Assembly: GCA_030646295.1 (NCBI GenBank)
Contig: JAUSND010000027.1
Coordinates: 106,402 to 170,401, forward strand
Length of the DNA stretch: 64,000 nt
Direction: 5' to 3'
DNA from: Moraxellaceae bacterium
GTDB lineage: Bacteria; Pseudomonadota; Gammaproteobacteria; Pseudomonadales; Moraxellaceae
Below the pieces are notes generated by a model. The model saw only the letters and a list, made by a program, of their open reading frames with translations, did no database searches and was not told the origin of the DNA. The position numbers and the translations under genes are program-made. This document shows, one piece after another, positions 31,834 through 40,907 of the stretch. Numbering within the stretch: position 1 is the first letter of the stretch; every line of letters begins with the position of its first letter.

Positions 31834-32703
31834 TCAGCGGCCAGCTACCGGACCCAGTCGGCCATTCTTGACGTCGTCATAGGCCTGCAGGATTTCGTCG
31901 TAGCTGTTCATGACGAAGGGGCCGTGACCGTTGATCGGCTCGTCAATGCGCTCCCCTGTCAGCACGAGCAGCCGGCTGTTATCGAGTGCACGGACCATGA
32001 CGTCTGCACCCTGTTGTGACAGGACGGCCAGGCCTTGCGCTTCCAGTGGTTCATCCTGATCAAATTGCAGGCGACCCGAGAGCAGGTACACCAGGGCCGT
32101 GTCCCCGTCCCCGGTGCTGAATGTCGCTGCATGTCCCGCATGCAGGCAGACATCGAGCACATTCATGCGGGTGTGCGTGCGTGCCGGGCCGGAACCCCCC
32201 TCGAACTGGCCGGCAATCACCCGGACAGTACCTGTCGCATCGGGCAGCCCGACTGACGGGATTTGTGTACGGGTGAGGCTCTGGTAGCCCGGCGGTCCCA
32301 TCTTGTCGGCCGCCGGCAGGTTGATCCAGAGCTGGACCATTTCGAAGCGGCCACCCCGTTGTGTGAAGTCGTCGCTGAAGAGTTCCCTATGGACAATGCC
32401 TGCTGCTGCGGTCATCCACTGCACGTCCCCAGCGCGGATGATGCCGCCACCACCGGTGGAGTCCCGGTGCTCGATCTCGCCTTCGTAAACAATCGTGACG
32501 GTTTCAAAGCCGCGGTGAGGATGCTCATTGACGCCCTTGCTGCGCGTGGAGGGGATGAGTCGTCCTGGTCCGATATGGTCCAGCAGCAGGAAGGGTGTAA
32601 TGGTGCTGCCAAGGTCGTGATAGGAAAAAACCGATAGCACGGGAGAAAAATCACCGACGGCAAAGTGCGTGTCGTTACGTTGCACGAAAGCGAGACTTTT
32701 CAT
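31834..32703 (-). CDS. Pirin family protein
   Basis: A 289-residue bicupin with the pirin metal-site motif HPHRGFETVTIV (about residues 61-72), and EHRDSTGGGG after it. Pirins are Fe(II) proteins, some with quercetinase activity and some modulating metabolism; the role here is unknown. It is transcribed alone, toward the tus operon. Confidence 0.93.
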   Translation of the reverse strand: MKSLAFVQRNDTHFAVGDFSPVLSVFSYHDLGSTITPFLLLDHIGPGRLIPSTRSKGVNEHPHRGFETVTIVYEGEIEHRDSTGGGGIIRAGDVQWMTAAAGIVHRELFSDDFTQRGGRFEMVQLWINLPAADKMGPPGYQSLTRTQIPSVGLPDATGTVRVIAGQFEGGSGPARTHTRMNVLDVCLHAGHAATFSTGDGDTALVYLLSGRLQFDQDEPLEAQGLAVLSQQGADVMVRALDNSRLLVLTGERIDEPINGHGPFVMNSYDEILQAYDDVKNGRLGPVAGR

Positions 32704-33300
32704 TTTTTTCCTTCGCGTGTGGCGCCATCAATAATGGCTACCATAAGGCTGATACGCCCCGGGCACTAGCCTTTCGGTGTGAGACGCATTGTTGCCAGGA
32801 ATGGTATTGCCTGAAACAGTATAAAACCATTGGTTCAGGCTTATGCAAATGCATAAGACAAGTTATGTCTTGCTGACGATAGGGATGGCATTGTTGATAT
32901 CGTGCAATAACTCCTGGAAAGCCGGATGGATCGTTTAATAACCTGAAATTATTGATGAGGGCTGATCGTTTAAGGAAGCGGGTGGCTATCCCGATTTATT
33001 ATTTTGGGGTCACAAAAGGCATACAGACCCGTGAAGTTTCTGCTGCATTCTCGACGAGTGCCAAGTACAGGCCGTACCACGAGGGAAAGGGGGACTGCTG
33101 AGGCAGGTCGTGATCAGTGTTCGTGAGTGCATCACCCGATGTGATGACTCGCGAAGCCGTCAGGCTGCCAGCAATAACCGGATCAGGCTGCCGTGATCCA
33201 TGCCCCAAGCTCTCTACCATTCTGCAAGGACGACACAGGATTGTGTCTCGCATTCCCAACCGACCATTTGCCAGCGTTTTTTTGAAGTACTGACAAACCC
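32704..33300. other. Long leader/intergenic region before the riboswitch
   Basis: About 600 bases without a convincing gene on either strand; the short open frames seen lack ribosome sites. It separates the divergent pirin gene from the riboswitch-controlled protease gene and must hold both promoters, though none is clear. Confidence 0.5.
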
Positions 33301-33311
33301 GAGTCGAAAGA

Positions 33312-33405
33312 TCTCTTCCCGATAAAGGCAAACCTCAAGTGATTGAGGGACGCAAAGCCACGGGTCTCAGCCTGACTGAGACGGCCGGACTGCCGAATGA
33401 AGAGA
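33312..33405 (+). ncRNA. Cyclic-di-GMP-I (GEMM-I) riboswitch
   Basis: The aptamer core is recognisable: AGGCAAACC at 33,326, a stem CCTCAA/TTGAGG closed by a GNRA tetraloop GTGA (33,333-33,348), the conserved GGGACGCAAAGCC, a second hairpin GTCTCAG/CTGAGAC, then GGCCGGACTGCCGAA. By comparison with the Vibrio Vc2 aptamer, the ligand-contacting G20, A47 and C92 correspond to G33328, A33355 and C33393, predicting c-di-GMP selectivity. P1 is TCTCTTC (33,312-33,318) with GAAGAGA (33,399-33,405). It lies 57 bases before the protease gene. Confidence 0.9.
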
Positions 33406-33462
33406 GTGACCCAGCTACCTTGTGAGCGGGGGGGATCTTTCAAGTTTATCTGAGAGATTCCT

Positions 33463-35127
33463 ATGACCCGTTATGGCTTTTCACTGTCCCGCACCATCCT
33501 TGCCCGTACGTTTGCCACCGCGTTTGGTCTTGCCGCCGCGGCAGGCACTGCTCATGCTGGTGCTCCCGACCTCGTCTGGGCAGAGGGCACGGTTCAGGTC
33601 CAGTTTGAGGATGGTTTCAACGGCAGCAAGGTTCATCATTACCTCGATACCGCCAAGGGGCGTTACACGTTGACGTTTGCAGGCAAGGCTCCACGCTCCC
33701 TGGCGAGGAGTGGTGGCCGGGTGCGCGTCACGGGGCGCCAGACTGGTGCCATCCTTGCGCTGGATGGCAGCGGCAGCGTCACCTCTGTCAGTCCATCCCC
33801 GCTACCGAACACACTGGGTGACCGCAAGGTTGCCATGTTGCTGGTGAATTTCACGGACAACAGCACGCAGCCTTATACCCGTGCGGAGGCCGATGCGGTG
33901 CTGAGCCAGAGCAGTGGCTTCATGCATGAGGGCTCCAGCCAGCAGACGTTGCTCAGTGGCAACAGCTACGGATGGCTGAACCTGCCGATAGCCCAGACCT
34001 GTGATACCACTGCAATCAGCACTTACGCCAACCAGGCGGCGGCGGGTGCCGGCATCGACCTGTCGGGATACCAGCATGTGGTGTATGTCTTTCCGCGTAA
34101 TGCGGCGTGCATGTGGTCAGGACAGGGCACGGTGGGCGGGACGAACAACAAGATATGGATCAACGGCCGCATGGAGCTGAAGACGCTGACGCACGAGCTT
34201 GGTCATAACTTCGGCCTCTACCATTCGCATGCACTGGAGTGCGACAGCACGGTCCTGGGCTCGGCGTGTGTGACCTATGACTACGGTGATACCGTGGACG
34301 ACATGGGCAACACCAATGCGGCCCATTTCAACGCATTCCAGAAGGAGCGCCTGGGGTGGCTGAACAGTGGCACCATGCCGCCCATTACCACCGTCTCGGC
34401 AAGTGGCAGCTATGCGATCCAGCCATATGCAGCCGGCAGCGGGGTCAAGGCACTGAAAGTCCTGAAAAGCACGGACCCGGTGACGGGCGCCAGGACTTGG
34501 TATTACCTGGAGTTTCGCCAGGCGACCGGTTTTGATGCGGTACTGGGTACCATGACGGGCAGCAATGTCACCAGCGGGCTTGTGGTCCACACCGGCGCAG
34601 ACAACGACATCAACAGCAGCTTCCTGCTGGATCTCACGCCCAACAGCTCGTCTTATAGTGACTGGAATGATCCTGCTCTCGTGCTTGGTCAGAGTTACAG
34701 CGACGATGTTGCCGGCGTCACCATTACACCGACCGCTATCGGCAGCAGTGGCGCAACCGTTTACGTGACCCTGGCGTCGGGCAGTTCGGGCTCTTCTTCA
34801 GGCAGTACCGGTAGCTCTGGCACGGTGACCAGCCTGACGGTGGCAGCGACGACGGACAAGACCAGCTATCGTGTCGGCCAGTCCGTGCTGGTAAGTGCCA
34901 AAGTCAGTGCGGGCAGCACCGTCACCAGCGGTGCCAGTGTGGTCTTTACCATCGCCGGCCCTGATGGCGCCAGCATCCTGCTGAGTGGCAAAACTGACAG
35001 CAAGGGTGTTGCCAGCAGCAGCTATGCCCTCAGTCGCAAGGCAGTGAAGGGGACCTATCAGGTCAAGGTGCAGGCCAGCAACACCACGCTCTCCGGTTCA
35101 GCTACCACCAGTTTCAGTGTCAAGTGA
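33463..35127 (+). CDS. Secreted M11-like zinc metalloprotease with C-terminal Ig-like domain
   Basis: A 554-residue secreted protein. A Sec signal ends near AHA-GA (residue 32). The zinc motif HELGHNFGLYH is at residues 244-254 with a Met-turn near VDDMGN, as in gametolysin-type (M11) peptidases. A Ser/Gly linker (about 440-462) leads to a C-terminal bacterial Ig-like (Big_1-type) domain. GAGAG precedes the ATG at 33,463. A c-di-GMP riboswitch in the leader implies control by c-di-GMP. A substrate at the cell surface or in the matrix is inferred. Confidence 0.88.
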   Translation: MTRYGFSLSRTILARTFATAFGLAAAAGTAHAGAPDLVWAEGTVQVQFEDGFNGSKVHHYLDTAKGRYTLTFAGKAPRSLARSGGRVRVTGRQTGAILALDGSGSVTSVSPSPLPNTLGDRKVAMLLVNFTDNSTQPYTRAEADAVLSQSSGFMHEGSSQQTLLSGNSYGWLNLPIAQTCDTTAISTYANQAAAGAGIDLSGYQHVVYVFPRNAACMWSGQGTVGGTNNKIWINGRMELKTLTHELGHNFGLYHSHALECDSTVLGSACVTYDYGDTVDDMGNTNAAHFNAFQKERLGWLNSGTMPPITTVSASGSYAIQPYAAGSGVKALKVLKSTDPVTGARTWYYLEFRQATGFDAVLGTMTGSNVTSGLVVHTGADNDINSSFLLDLTPNSSSYSDWNDPALVLGQSYSDDVAGVTITPTAIGSSGATVYVTLASGSSGSSSGSTGSSGTVTSLTVAATTDKTSYRVGQSVLVSAKVSAGSTVTSGASVVFTIAGPDGASILLSGKTDSKGVASSSYALSRKAVKGTYQVKVQASNTTLSGSATTSFSVK

Positions 35128-35131
35128 TACA

Positions 35132-35159
35132 ACCGGGGCGGAGAAGTCTCCGCCCCGGT
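35132..35159. terminator. GC-rich hairpin after the protease gene
   Basis: ACCGGGGCGGAGA pairs with TCTCCGCCCCGGT around a two-base loop, between converging genes; only a short T run follows. Confidence 0.7.
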
Positions 35160-35190
35160 GTTTCTGCTCCACTGTGGTTGTTGGTCAGGA

Positions 35191-35688
35191 CTAGGGTGTG
35201 CGTTGCAGTATCAGCTCATCATTTCCGGTTTCGGTCTTCATGACGAGACGCATGACATCTCCTTCGTATGTGCCACGGAACTCGGTGAGCAGCGGTTGTC
35301 CGCTCGCCGGGACATGGTTGAGGGTGATCATGTTGATCTGGTTATTGATGCGGGAACCTGACTGGATGATGCCGTCACCCACCGGAAAATGAACGGTCCC
35401 GCTGAGTTGGCCGCCTTGCTCTGCCATGCTGAAACGAAGATCACTCTGCTGGTTGCCCAGATTGATGCTCACCGTCCAGTTGCCGGTGACCGGACGTGCA
35501 ATCAGGGCAGGCAAACGGCGTGATCCCTGGGTGTCGCTAACCAGACCGGAGCTGACAGCCAGGTCGCCAGGATAATCCTCCGTGGCGAGGGACGAGTGTC
35601 CGATCCACCACACCATCAGGATTACCCCGGCAAAGCCGGCTGCCAGGAGCCAGTTGATCAGCGGTTGGCTCCTGACATTCATGGGCAT
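35191..35688 (-). CDS. Membrane-anchored protein of unknown function
   Basis: A 165-residue protein with one N-terminal membrane helix (residues about 10-30) and a periplasmic domain rich in beta strands, ending in TETGNDELILQRTP. No family is recognised. It is directly downstream of the secreted repeat protein on the same strand (gap about 18 bases) with GGAGGTTAATG in front of its start, so the two are probably one operon. Confidence 0.7.
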   Translation of the reverse strand: MPMNVRSQPLINWLLAAGFAGVILMVWWIGHSSLATEDYPGDLAVSSGLVSDTQGSRRLPALIARPVTGNWTVSINLGNQQSDLRFSMAEQGGQLSGTVHFPVGDGIIQSGSRINNQINMITLNHVPASGQPLLTEFRGTYEGDVMRLVMKTETGNDELILQRTP

Positions 35689-35706
35689 TAACCTCCTCTC
35701 ACTGTG

Positions 35707-37395
35707 TCAGGGTGTTGCCGGACAGAGTCCGCATTGTGCTTCTGCCGGTATGGCAGAGACCGTCGGCAGACTCAGGATGGCCGGCGGTGTACCCACCGCT
35801 CCCACCTGGTCCCTGAACTGCACCGGGGAGATCTCCGGTTGTGTCAACGAACCGACATCAGCATCTGACGGGAAGTAGTTGGCCGTACCGTAGCTCTGGT
35901 AATTGGCACAGGCACCTGCCGCCATGGTTCCGATGCTGAACTCCTTGCGCGGCGATACCGTACAAGGCGTCTGGCCTGCAGGGATGCTCACCCCGTGGGT
36001 TTCACAGACCTTCACATTGTTCAGTGCGACGTCACTGGTGTTGCAGACACTGCCGCCGTAATTCACTTTCAGCACCAGCTGGCTGTTCTGCTGGACCAGA
36101 TCCACATCACATGCCTTGGTCACTGTCATGCCTGTGTTCACCTGCAGTTGTGGGCAGGTGGCGCCAGCACTGTCGGAGACTGATCCGGTGCCGGTTGACG
36201 CTGTGGCAGTGATCGTGTCCGAAGGACCGTTGGAGCTTGAGGTGATGGTGGCGCGGTAGCAGACGGCAGCACCGACGGCGAGCGGAGCAGATGCAGTCGA
36301 TGTCGCTGTGGGTTGTCCGTTGGCATCACAGGTGAAGAATCCCAGTGAGTTGGCATCCAGTGGCGGATTATCCGAAAGAGAGAGCGATTGCAGGGCCCCG
36401 CCGCCATCATTCAGCACCTTGCCCGTGATGCTGTAACGGATGCTGCTGCCCAGCAGTTGCGGACTTGCGCAGGTCTTGGTGACAGAGACGCTGCAGACAG
36501 GGAACGAGTGGATGATGAAGTTCTTGAGGGCCGCAGTGGATGTCGATGAAGAGCGACTGGTTGCCATGAAGCTGGCAAAGCAGGCATCGCCGCCGATCAC
36601 CTTCGACAGGTTGATGCCGCCTTCAAAGAACTGGCCGGCGTTTACCGAGCCATTCCATGGAAGACTGATGCCACCAGGATTGGTAGCGCCGCAAATGGAG
36701 TCCGCAGGAGCACCGCCAGCGGCTGTATTGCAATACACGCCGGGGGTTGTGGTCGCTGCAGTGCCAATTGACCCCTTGTCGATCAGGGCGCCGTTCAGCC
36801 ATTCGAACACCTTCACTGTAGTGATGGCCCCGCCGTTGGTGTACTCGAAAGCCACCAGGGTGTCGCCGTTTGCATGTGTGGCCGGTTGCCCGGTCACCGG
36901 ATTGATGAAGCGCTTGCGAGTGTCATCCCGCTCCACGGGATTCTTGAAAAACCAGAAGCCCAGGCTTGCGGTACCATTGAAAGAGACGCGATCGGCACCG
37001 AAGTACACCACGAGGTCTCCGTCACTGGCACCGGAAACAGTAATGGTGGGGCTGTCGACACTGTACGCGGCGGCATAGGCATGGAGCATGTCGTCTTTGG
37101 GAGGGGAAGACCCAAGGTCATAACGCCATGCGCTGATGTCATCAATGTCTTTGGAGCCGTTACGGAAAACGGCGGGACTGGAGTCGCTCACGATGCCGGT
37201 AGAGCGAGTGGTATGGGCGGTTGATGGGGTGACGAAGAAGCTTTCCCAGTCGTCTGTTCCTGCGGACTGGTCAAGTGCATTGGCGTCCAGTTCGAAGATG
37301 CCGGTGTCGACTGCCAGGGCTGGAGCCGGTACCAGAAAGGTCAGGGTGCTTATCGTCAGGATGGCCAGTATTCTGCTGATTTGAAAGTTGCTCAT
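35707..37395 (-). CDS. Secreted protein with DUF11-like repeats
   Basis: A 562-residue protein. The start at 37,395 has a strong AAGGAG, then a Sec signal (cleavage near ALA-VD, residue 28). The N-terminal half is a beta-rich domain with no recognised family. The C-terminal half contains cysteine-bearing repeats of the type VTKTCASPQLLGSS and VTKACDVDLVQQNS, resembling DUF11-type surface modules. No LPXTG or PEP-CTERM anchor. It converges with the protease gene. Confidence 0.75.
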   Translation of the reverse strand: MSNFQISRILAILTISTLTFLVPAPALAVDTGIFELDANALDQSAGTDDWESFFVTPSTAHTTRSTGIVSDSSPAVFRNGSKDIDDISAWRYDLGSSPPKDDMLHAYAAAYSVDSPTITVSGASDGDLVVYFGADRVSFNGTASLGFWFFKNPVERDDTRKRFINPVTGQPATHANGDTLVAFEYTNGGAITTVKVFEWLNGALIDKGSIGTAATTTPGVYCNTAAGGAPADSICGATNPGGISLPWNGSVNAGQFFEGGINLSKVIGGDACFASFMATSRSSSTSTAALKNFIIHSFPVCSVSVTKTCASPQLLGSSIRYSITGKVLNDGGGALQSLSLSDNPPLDANSLGFFTCDANGQPTATSTASAPLAVGAAVCYRATITSSSNGPSDTITATASTGTGSVSDSAGATCPQLQVNTGMTVTKACDVDLVQQNSQLVLKVNYGGSVCNTSDVALNNVKVCETHGVSIPAGQTPCTVSPRKEFSIGTMAAGACANYQSYGTANYFPSDADVGSLTQPEISPVQFRDQVGAVGTPPAILSLPTVSAIPAEAQCGLCPATP

Positions 37396-37967
37396 GATGA
37401 TCTCCTTCCGCGATTGTGCATGAACAGGGGTGTTCATGAAGCCGGGGGTGCAGGGGAGGGACTCGGAGACCAGTCACTCAGAGACCAGATGGCTCAGGGA
37501 ATGGATTTCGGTGAGCAGGTGATGCAGAGAGTCGCTGATGCAAGGAGTATCCAGCGAGCGATTAAAGTCTAGGAGCGACTTACGGATTTTCAAATAAAAA
37601 TTATTAAATTTTTAATGTTTCCCCGTTTTGTTTTTACATGGAATCAAATGATTTAAGCGTTTGCTTTTTTGGGGTGATTTGAAATTTAGGCAGGTCTGGA
37701 ATTGGCTCCTGTATTCAGGCAGGGCAGGCAGAGGCTCATCAGGTGATTGCATGGCCTTGTCATGGTCGGCCTTACGGATTTTCGGCAGTTTTTTTGGGGG
37801 AGGGATCGGGTTTGGGCGCTTCCGGGGCTGGTCAGGGGCGCCGGGGCTGACTCACAGGGGCTTGCGTGGTATGGTTTTCACGAGAAAGGCCGGGCTTCAG
37901 AAGAAGGCCAGATCGTGTGCGTGTGGTTGTGCTTGTGGTTTTCAGGGGCTGGTTTTCCGGGAATAAA
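37396..37967. other. Intergenic region with inverted repeat and AT-rich stretch
   Basis: No supported gene. A perfect inverted repeat CATGAACA-GGGG-TGTTCATG (37,419-37,438) lies 23 bases upstream of the secreted protein's start. A very AT-rich segment (about 37,580-37,680) may contain divergent promoters. CTTACGGATTTTC occurs twice (about 37,579 and 37,771). Confidence 0.55.
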
Positions 37968-38966
37968 ATGAATAAAACAGACGTAATCCGGCAGCAGTCC
38001 GGGGCTGGTGTGCAGGTACTCAGCCCGAAGTTCCTCCTTTCCATATATGGAATTATTCCCGTTATTCTCCTTTTCATGCTGGGTGATTACCTGCTGTTTG
38101 ACCTGGGCATAAGTAAAAGCCTTCCTTCCGATCCCGAAAGCACTGGCTGGCTGAACATGTTGTTCATGCTTCCCCATGTGATTGCCAGTGTTTTCACCTT
38201 CATGGACAGGGAGTATATCGCTGCCTATTCGACACGACTCGCGGTGTCGTCCTCGGCAATTGCCGGGTTGATCTTCATTGTGCCGCTTGCCATGGGAGTT
38301 GCGGCGACTGTGCTTGTTCTGGCGCTGTATACGGCATATCACCAGATTGCACAGCAGACAGGTATCGCGTCGATGATTGCCAGGAACAAGTCTGCCATGC
38401 ACATGACCTGGAAGTGGATGGGCTTTGTTATCCTGGCGATGGTGTTTTTTCTCGCGCTGCTTGCGGACAATCCGTACATCCAGGCCTTTGCCATACAGAA
38501 TCCCGTATTCCGGATGGTGTCAGCGGTCTTTGTTCTTGCGTTTGTGGTTGTTGGCGTTATTACGGCTCGTCAGAGCAAGACCCGTATCGGCGTGGCATTT
38601 GTTGGCGTCAATACGCTGATGCTGATATTTCACTGCCTGTTATTCATCTTCGGCTTTAATTTTTTCATGATTCTGATTCCAAGAATCGTGCATGACGTTA
38701 CCGCATTTGCGTTTTATGTTTCCCACAACAAAAACCGCAATCAGGGAGTTCAGCATAACGTTATGGCGAGGCTGTTCAGCAAGATACCGCTACCAGAGTA
38801 CATTGTGACGCCTGCCGCTGCCTTGCTGGCCTCGGTTGCCATGACAACCTTTTTGCCTCAGGGCATTTTGCTGTTTTCGCTGCTGTTTCTGGCCTTCTTC
38901 CATTACTACTGGGAAGGCGTCATGTGGAAAAACGGATCGCCACACCGGAAAAACATTTATGTGTGA
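37968..38966 (+). CDS. Polytopic membrane protein of unknown function
   Basis: A 332-residue integral membrane protein with about eight hydrophobic segments. The C-terminal loop carries FHYYWEGVMWKNGSP, a motif I recall from uncharacterised bacterial membrane proteins of the form H-x-x-x-D/E-G-x-x-W-K. The start at 37,968 is chosen because the longer frame from 37,866 is arginine-rich and unlike a signal. The ribosome site is weak (GGGAATAAA). Confidence 0.7.
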   Translation: MNKTDVIRQQSGAGVQVLSPKFLLSIYGIIPVILLFMLGDYLLFDLGISKSLPSDPESTGWLNMLFMLPHVIASVFTFMDREYIAAYSTRLAVSSSAIAGLIFIVPLAMGVAATVLVLALYTAYHQIAQQTGIASMIARNKSAMHMTWKWMGFVILAMVFFLALLADNPYIQAFAIQNPVFRMVSAVFVLAFVVVGVITARQSKTRIGVAFVGVNTLMLIFHCLLFIFGFNFFMILIPRIVHDVTAFAFYVSHNKNRNQGVQHNVMARLFSKIPLPEYIVTPAAALLASVAMTTFLPQGILLFSLLFLAFFHYYWEGVMWKNGSPHRKNIYV

Positions 38967-39230
38967 TGGTGCCGTAGCCGCAGGCTGATGCGTCTGCCGA
39001 AGGTTTGATATACGCGGGATGTGCCGGACGGCGGAGGGAAGTCTGGGAATAAATGGCGGAAGCGGTGTCCTTTTCCGTATAACTCAAGGAGATCCACGGC
39101 CGTACACTCGTGATTGCAAGTGCATGAAAATAAATGATTTGATCGTCCACCGGCATCCATTGAAATTCACGTCAATCCAGTGTTTTATGTGGGGTAAGAT
39201 GTGGGTTAGATAAAATGGGATGAGTTTAGG
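38967..39230. other. Region upstream of the integrase, likely left junction
   Basis: Non-coding. A tyrosine integrase of this kind usually sits next to its attachment site, so the left end of the accessory region should lie here. No tRNA 3' end or obvious repeat partner was found by eye. Confidence 0.4.
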
Positions 39231-40493
39231 ATGCCAAAAAAGGCGATTGAGCTTTCCGCCCTTGCAGTGTCGAAACTGAAGGAGGAGGGGCGTTATGCGG
39301 TTGGTGGAGTTGATGGTCTTCAATTGAACATCATTGGCCAGTCCCGTGTATGGATCCTTCGAGTCGTTGTTGGTTATCGGACCAATGCATCAGGCAAGTC
39401 CGTTGCACATCGCCGCGATATTGGATTGGGATCATATCCTGCGGTTTCTCTCGCTGAGGCCAGAGAGGCTGCGCGTGAATACAGAAAAAAGATCCGTAGT
39501 GGCATAGATCCGGTACAAGATCGGCAGACTGTCAAAGCCAAGATCCAGCTAGAGGCTGCCAAGTCCAAAACCTTCAAAGAGTGTGCAGAAGCCTATATCC
39601 AGGCCAATCGTGCAGGCTGGAAAAACGAGAAGCATATTCAGCAATGGGAGAATACGCTGGCAACGTATGCCTACCCGCAAATTGGCGGCCTTCCTGTTTC
39701 TGAAATTGATACGGGAATGGTGCTGGGGGTCTTGCAGCAGCAGGTGACCGTGGCTGGTAAGCCTCTTCCTTTATGGCTGGGACGAACCGAGACGGCTAGT
39801 CGGCTTCGGGGGCGCCTTGAGTCCATCCTTGATTGGGCTGCCTTCAGAAAGTTTCGATCGGGGGAAAACCCCGCGCGTTGGAAGGGTCATCTGGAACACG
39901 AGTTGCCGGCCAAGAACAAGGTGCAGCGAGTGGAGCACCACGCTGCCCTGCCATATTCGCAGATTCCAGTATTCATGAGGGAGTTGCAGCAGCGACCAGG
40001 CATATCGTCCCGTGCATTAGAGTTTGCCATTCTCACCGCCGCCCGATCTGGTGAGGTGCGCGGTGCGACCTGGTCGGAAATTGATCTCGCCAATGCACTC
40101 TGGACAGTGCCGGCCACCCGTATGAAAGCAGGTAAGGAGCACCGTGTTCCTTTGTCTCCGGAGGCGCTTGACCTACTGAGGTCTCTGCCTAGGGAGGAGG
40201 GTAACGAGTACGTCTTCATTGGTGCTCGTGGGGCGATGCTGTCGGATATGTCGCTAACGGCGGTTCTTCGGCGCATGGGACATGGAGGGCTCACACAGCA
40301 TGGCTTCCGCTCCACGTTCCGTGATTGGGCTGGAGAAACAACAAACTACCCCAGAGAGGTCTGTGAGCATGCTCTGGCGCATCGGTTGGCGGATGGAGTC
40401 GAGGCGGCCTATCAGCGTGGTGATCTTTTGAAGAAGCGCTCACAACTAATGAACGATTGGGCTCGGTATTGTCGTGGACCGGATCACGACTAA
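39231..40493 (+). CDS. P4-type tyrosine integrase
   Basis: A 420-residue recombinase of the P4/CP4-57 class. It has an N-terminal arm-binding DUF4102-like domain (ELSALAVSKLKEEGRYAVGG), a core-binding domain, and the catalytic domain with Arg in AARSGEVRGATW, the HGFRSTFRDWA box, and the nucleophile Tyr in AAYQRGDLL near residue 399. It appears intact and marks an integrative element. Codon use is close to the neighbourhood. Confidence 0.93.
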   Translation: MPKKAIELSALAVSKLKEEGRYAVGGVDGLQLNIIGQSRVWILRVVVGYRTNASGKSVAHRRDIGLGSYPAVSLAEAREAAREYRKKIRSGIDPVQDRQTVKAKIQLEAAKSKTFKECAEAYIQANRAGWKNEKHIQQWENTLATYAYPQIGGLPVSEIDTGMVLGVLQQQVTVAGKPLPLWLGRTETASRLRGRLESILDWAAFRKFRSGENPARWKGHLEHELPAKNKVQRVEHHAALPYSQIPVFMRELQQRPGISSRALEFAILTAARSGEVRGATWSEIDLANALWTVPATRMKAGKEHRVPLSPEALDLLRSLPREEGNEYVFIGARGAMLSDMSLTAVLRRMGHGGLTQHGFRSTFRDWAGETTNYPREVCEHALAHRLADGVEAAYQRGDLLKKRSQLMNDWARYCRGPDHD

Positions 40494-40907
40494 GGGGCTT
40501 ATTCTGTTGATTGAAGTGGCAATACATATGCCTTGGCATGTGTAGCCTAGAACCTGGTGGTTCTAATGATATTGCCATTGGCCGATGCTCAGTGCTTCAT
40601 TCTGCAGTTCATAGGCACTCAGCATAGTCGTGAGTACAAGCAGGTGCAGAATTGCATCAACGTGATAATCCAATTGCATGACACTTGCTCCGTCAATTGC
40701 ATTCGACTTGAGCACTCGGCGGGTCTTTGAATCGCCCCGTGAGTTCTGTGCCACCCCGCATGAGGACTAGCTGTCCGGGGCTACTCAAAAGCCCACCAGT
40801 CTTAAATCACTGTAAGCGCGGGAGGGGTAGTCATGCACTGATGAGAGCAATTCTCATCTGCCACGGGGCGTGCTAAGCTCCCAGCACCTTTTGGTTGCCA
40901 GACTACC
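40494..40907. other. Region between integrase and metal-resistance genes
   Basis: Contains inverted repeats AGAACC-TGGT-GGTTCT (40,549-40,564) and ACATATGCC/GGCATGTGT (40,524-40,543), which could be integrase or excisionase sites. A 63-codon open frame on the minus strand (40,563-40,754) starts with GTG and contains VDAILHLLVLTTMLSAYELQ; it may be a remnant of a small accessory protein but is poorly supported. Confidence 0.45.
40841..40857. promoter_or_regulatory. Fur-like palindrome upstream of the czc operon
   Basis: ATGAGAGCAATTCTCAT has 6-bp perfect arms and the look of a Fur-family operator (similar to GAGAATNATTCTC sites). It lies about 50 bases before the first gene of the metal cluster, where TGCTAAGCT may be the -10 area. 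Fur or Zur binding is a prediction. Confidence 0.45.

Noticed and set aside
33326..33398. cGAMP-selective GEMM-Ib variant
   Set aside because: The nucleotide matching Vc2 G20 is G (33,328), not A, so c-di-GMP is the expected ligand.
39000..39230. tRNA or tmRNA 3' end as integration site of the P4-type integrase
   Set aside because: No T-loop-like GGTTCGAATCC or CCA end was seen in this stretch.
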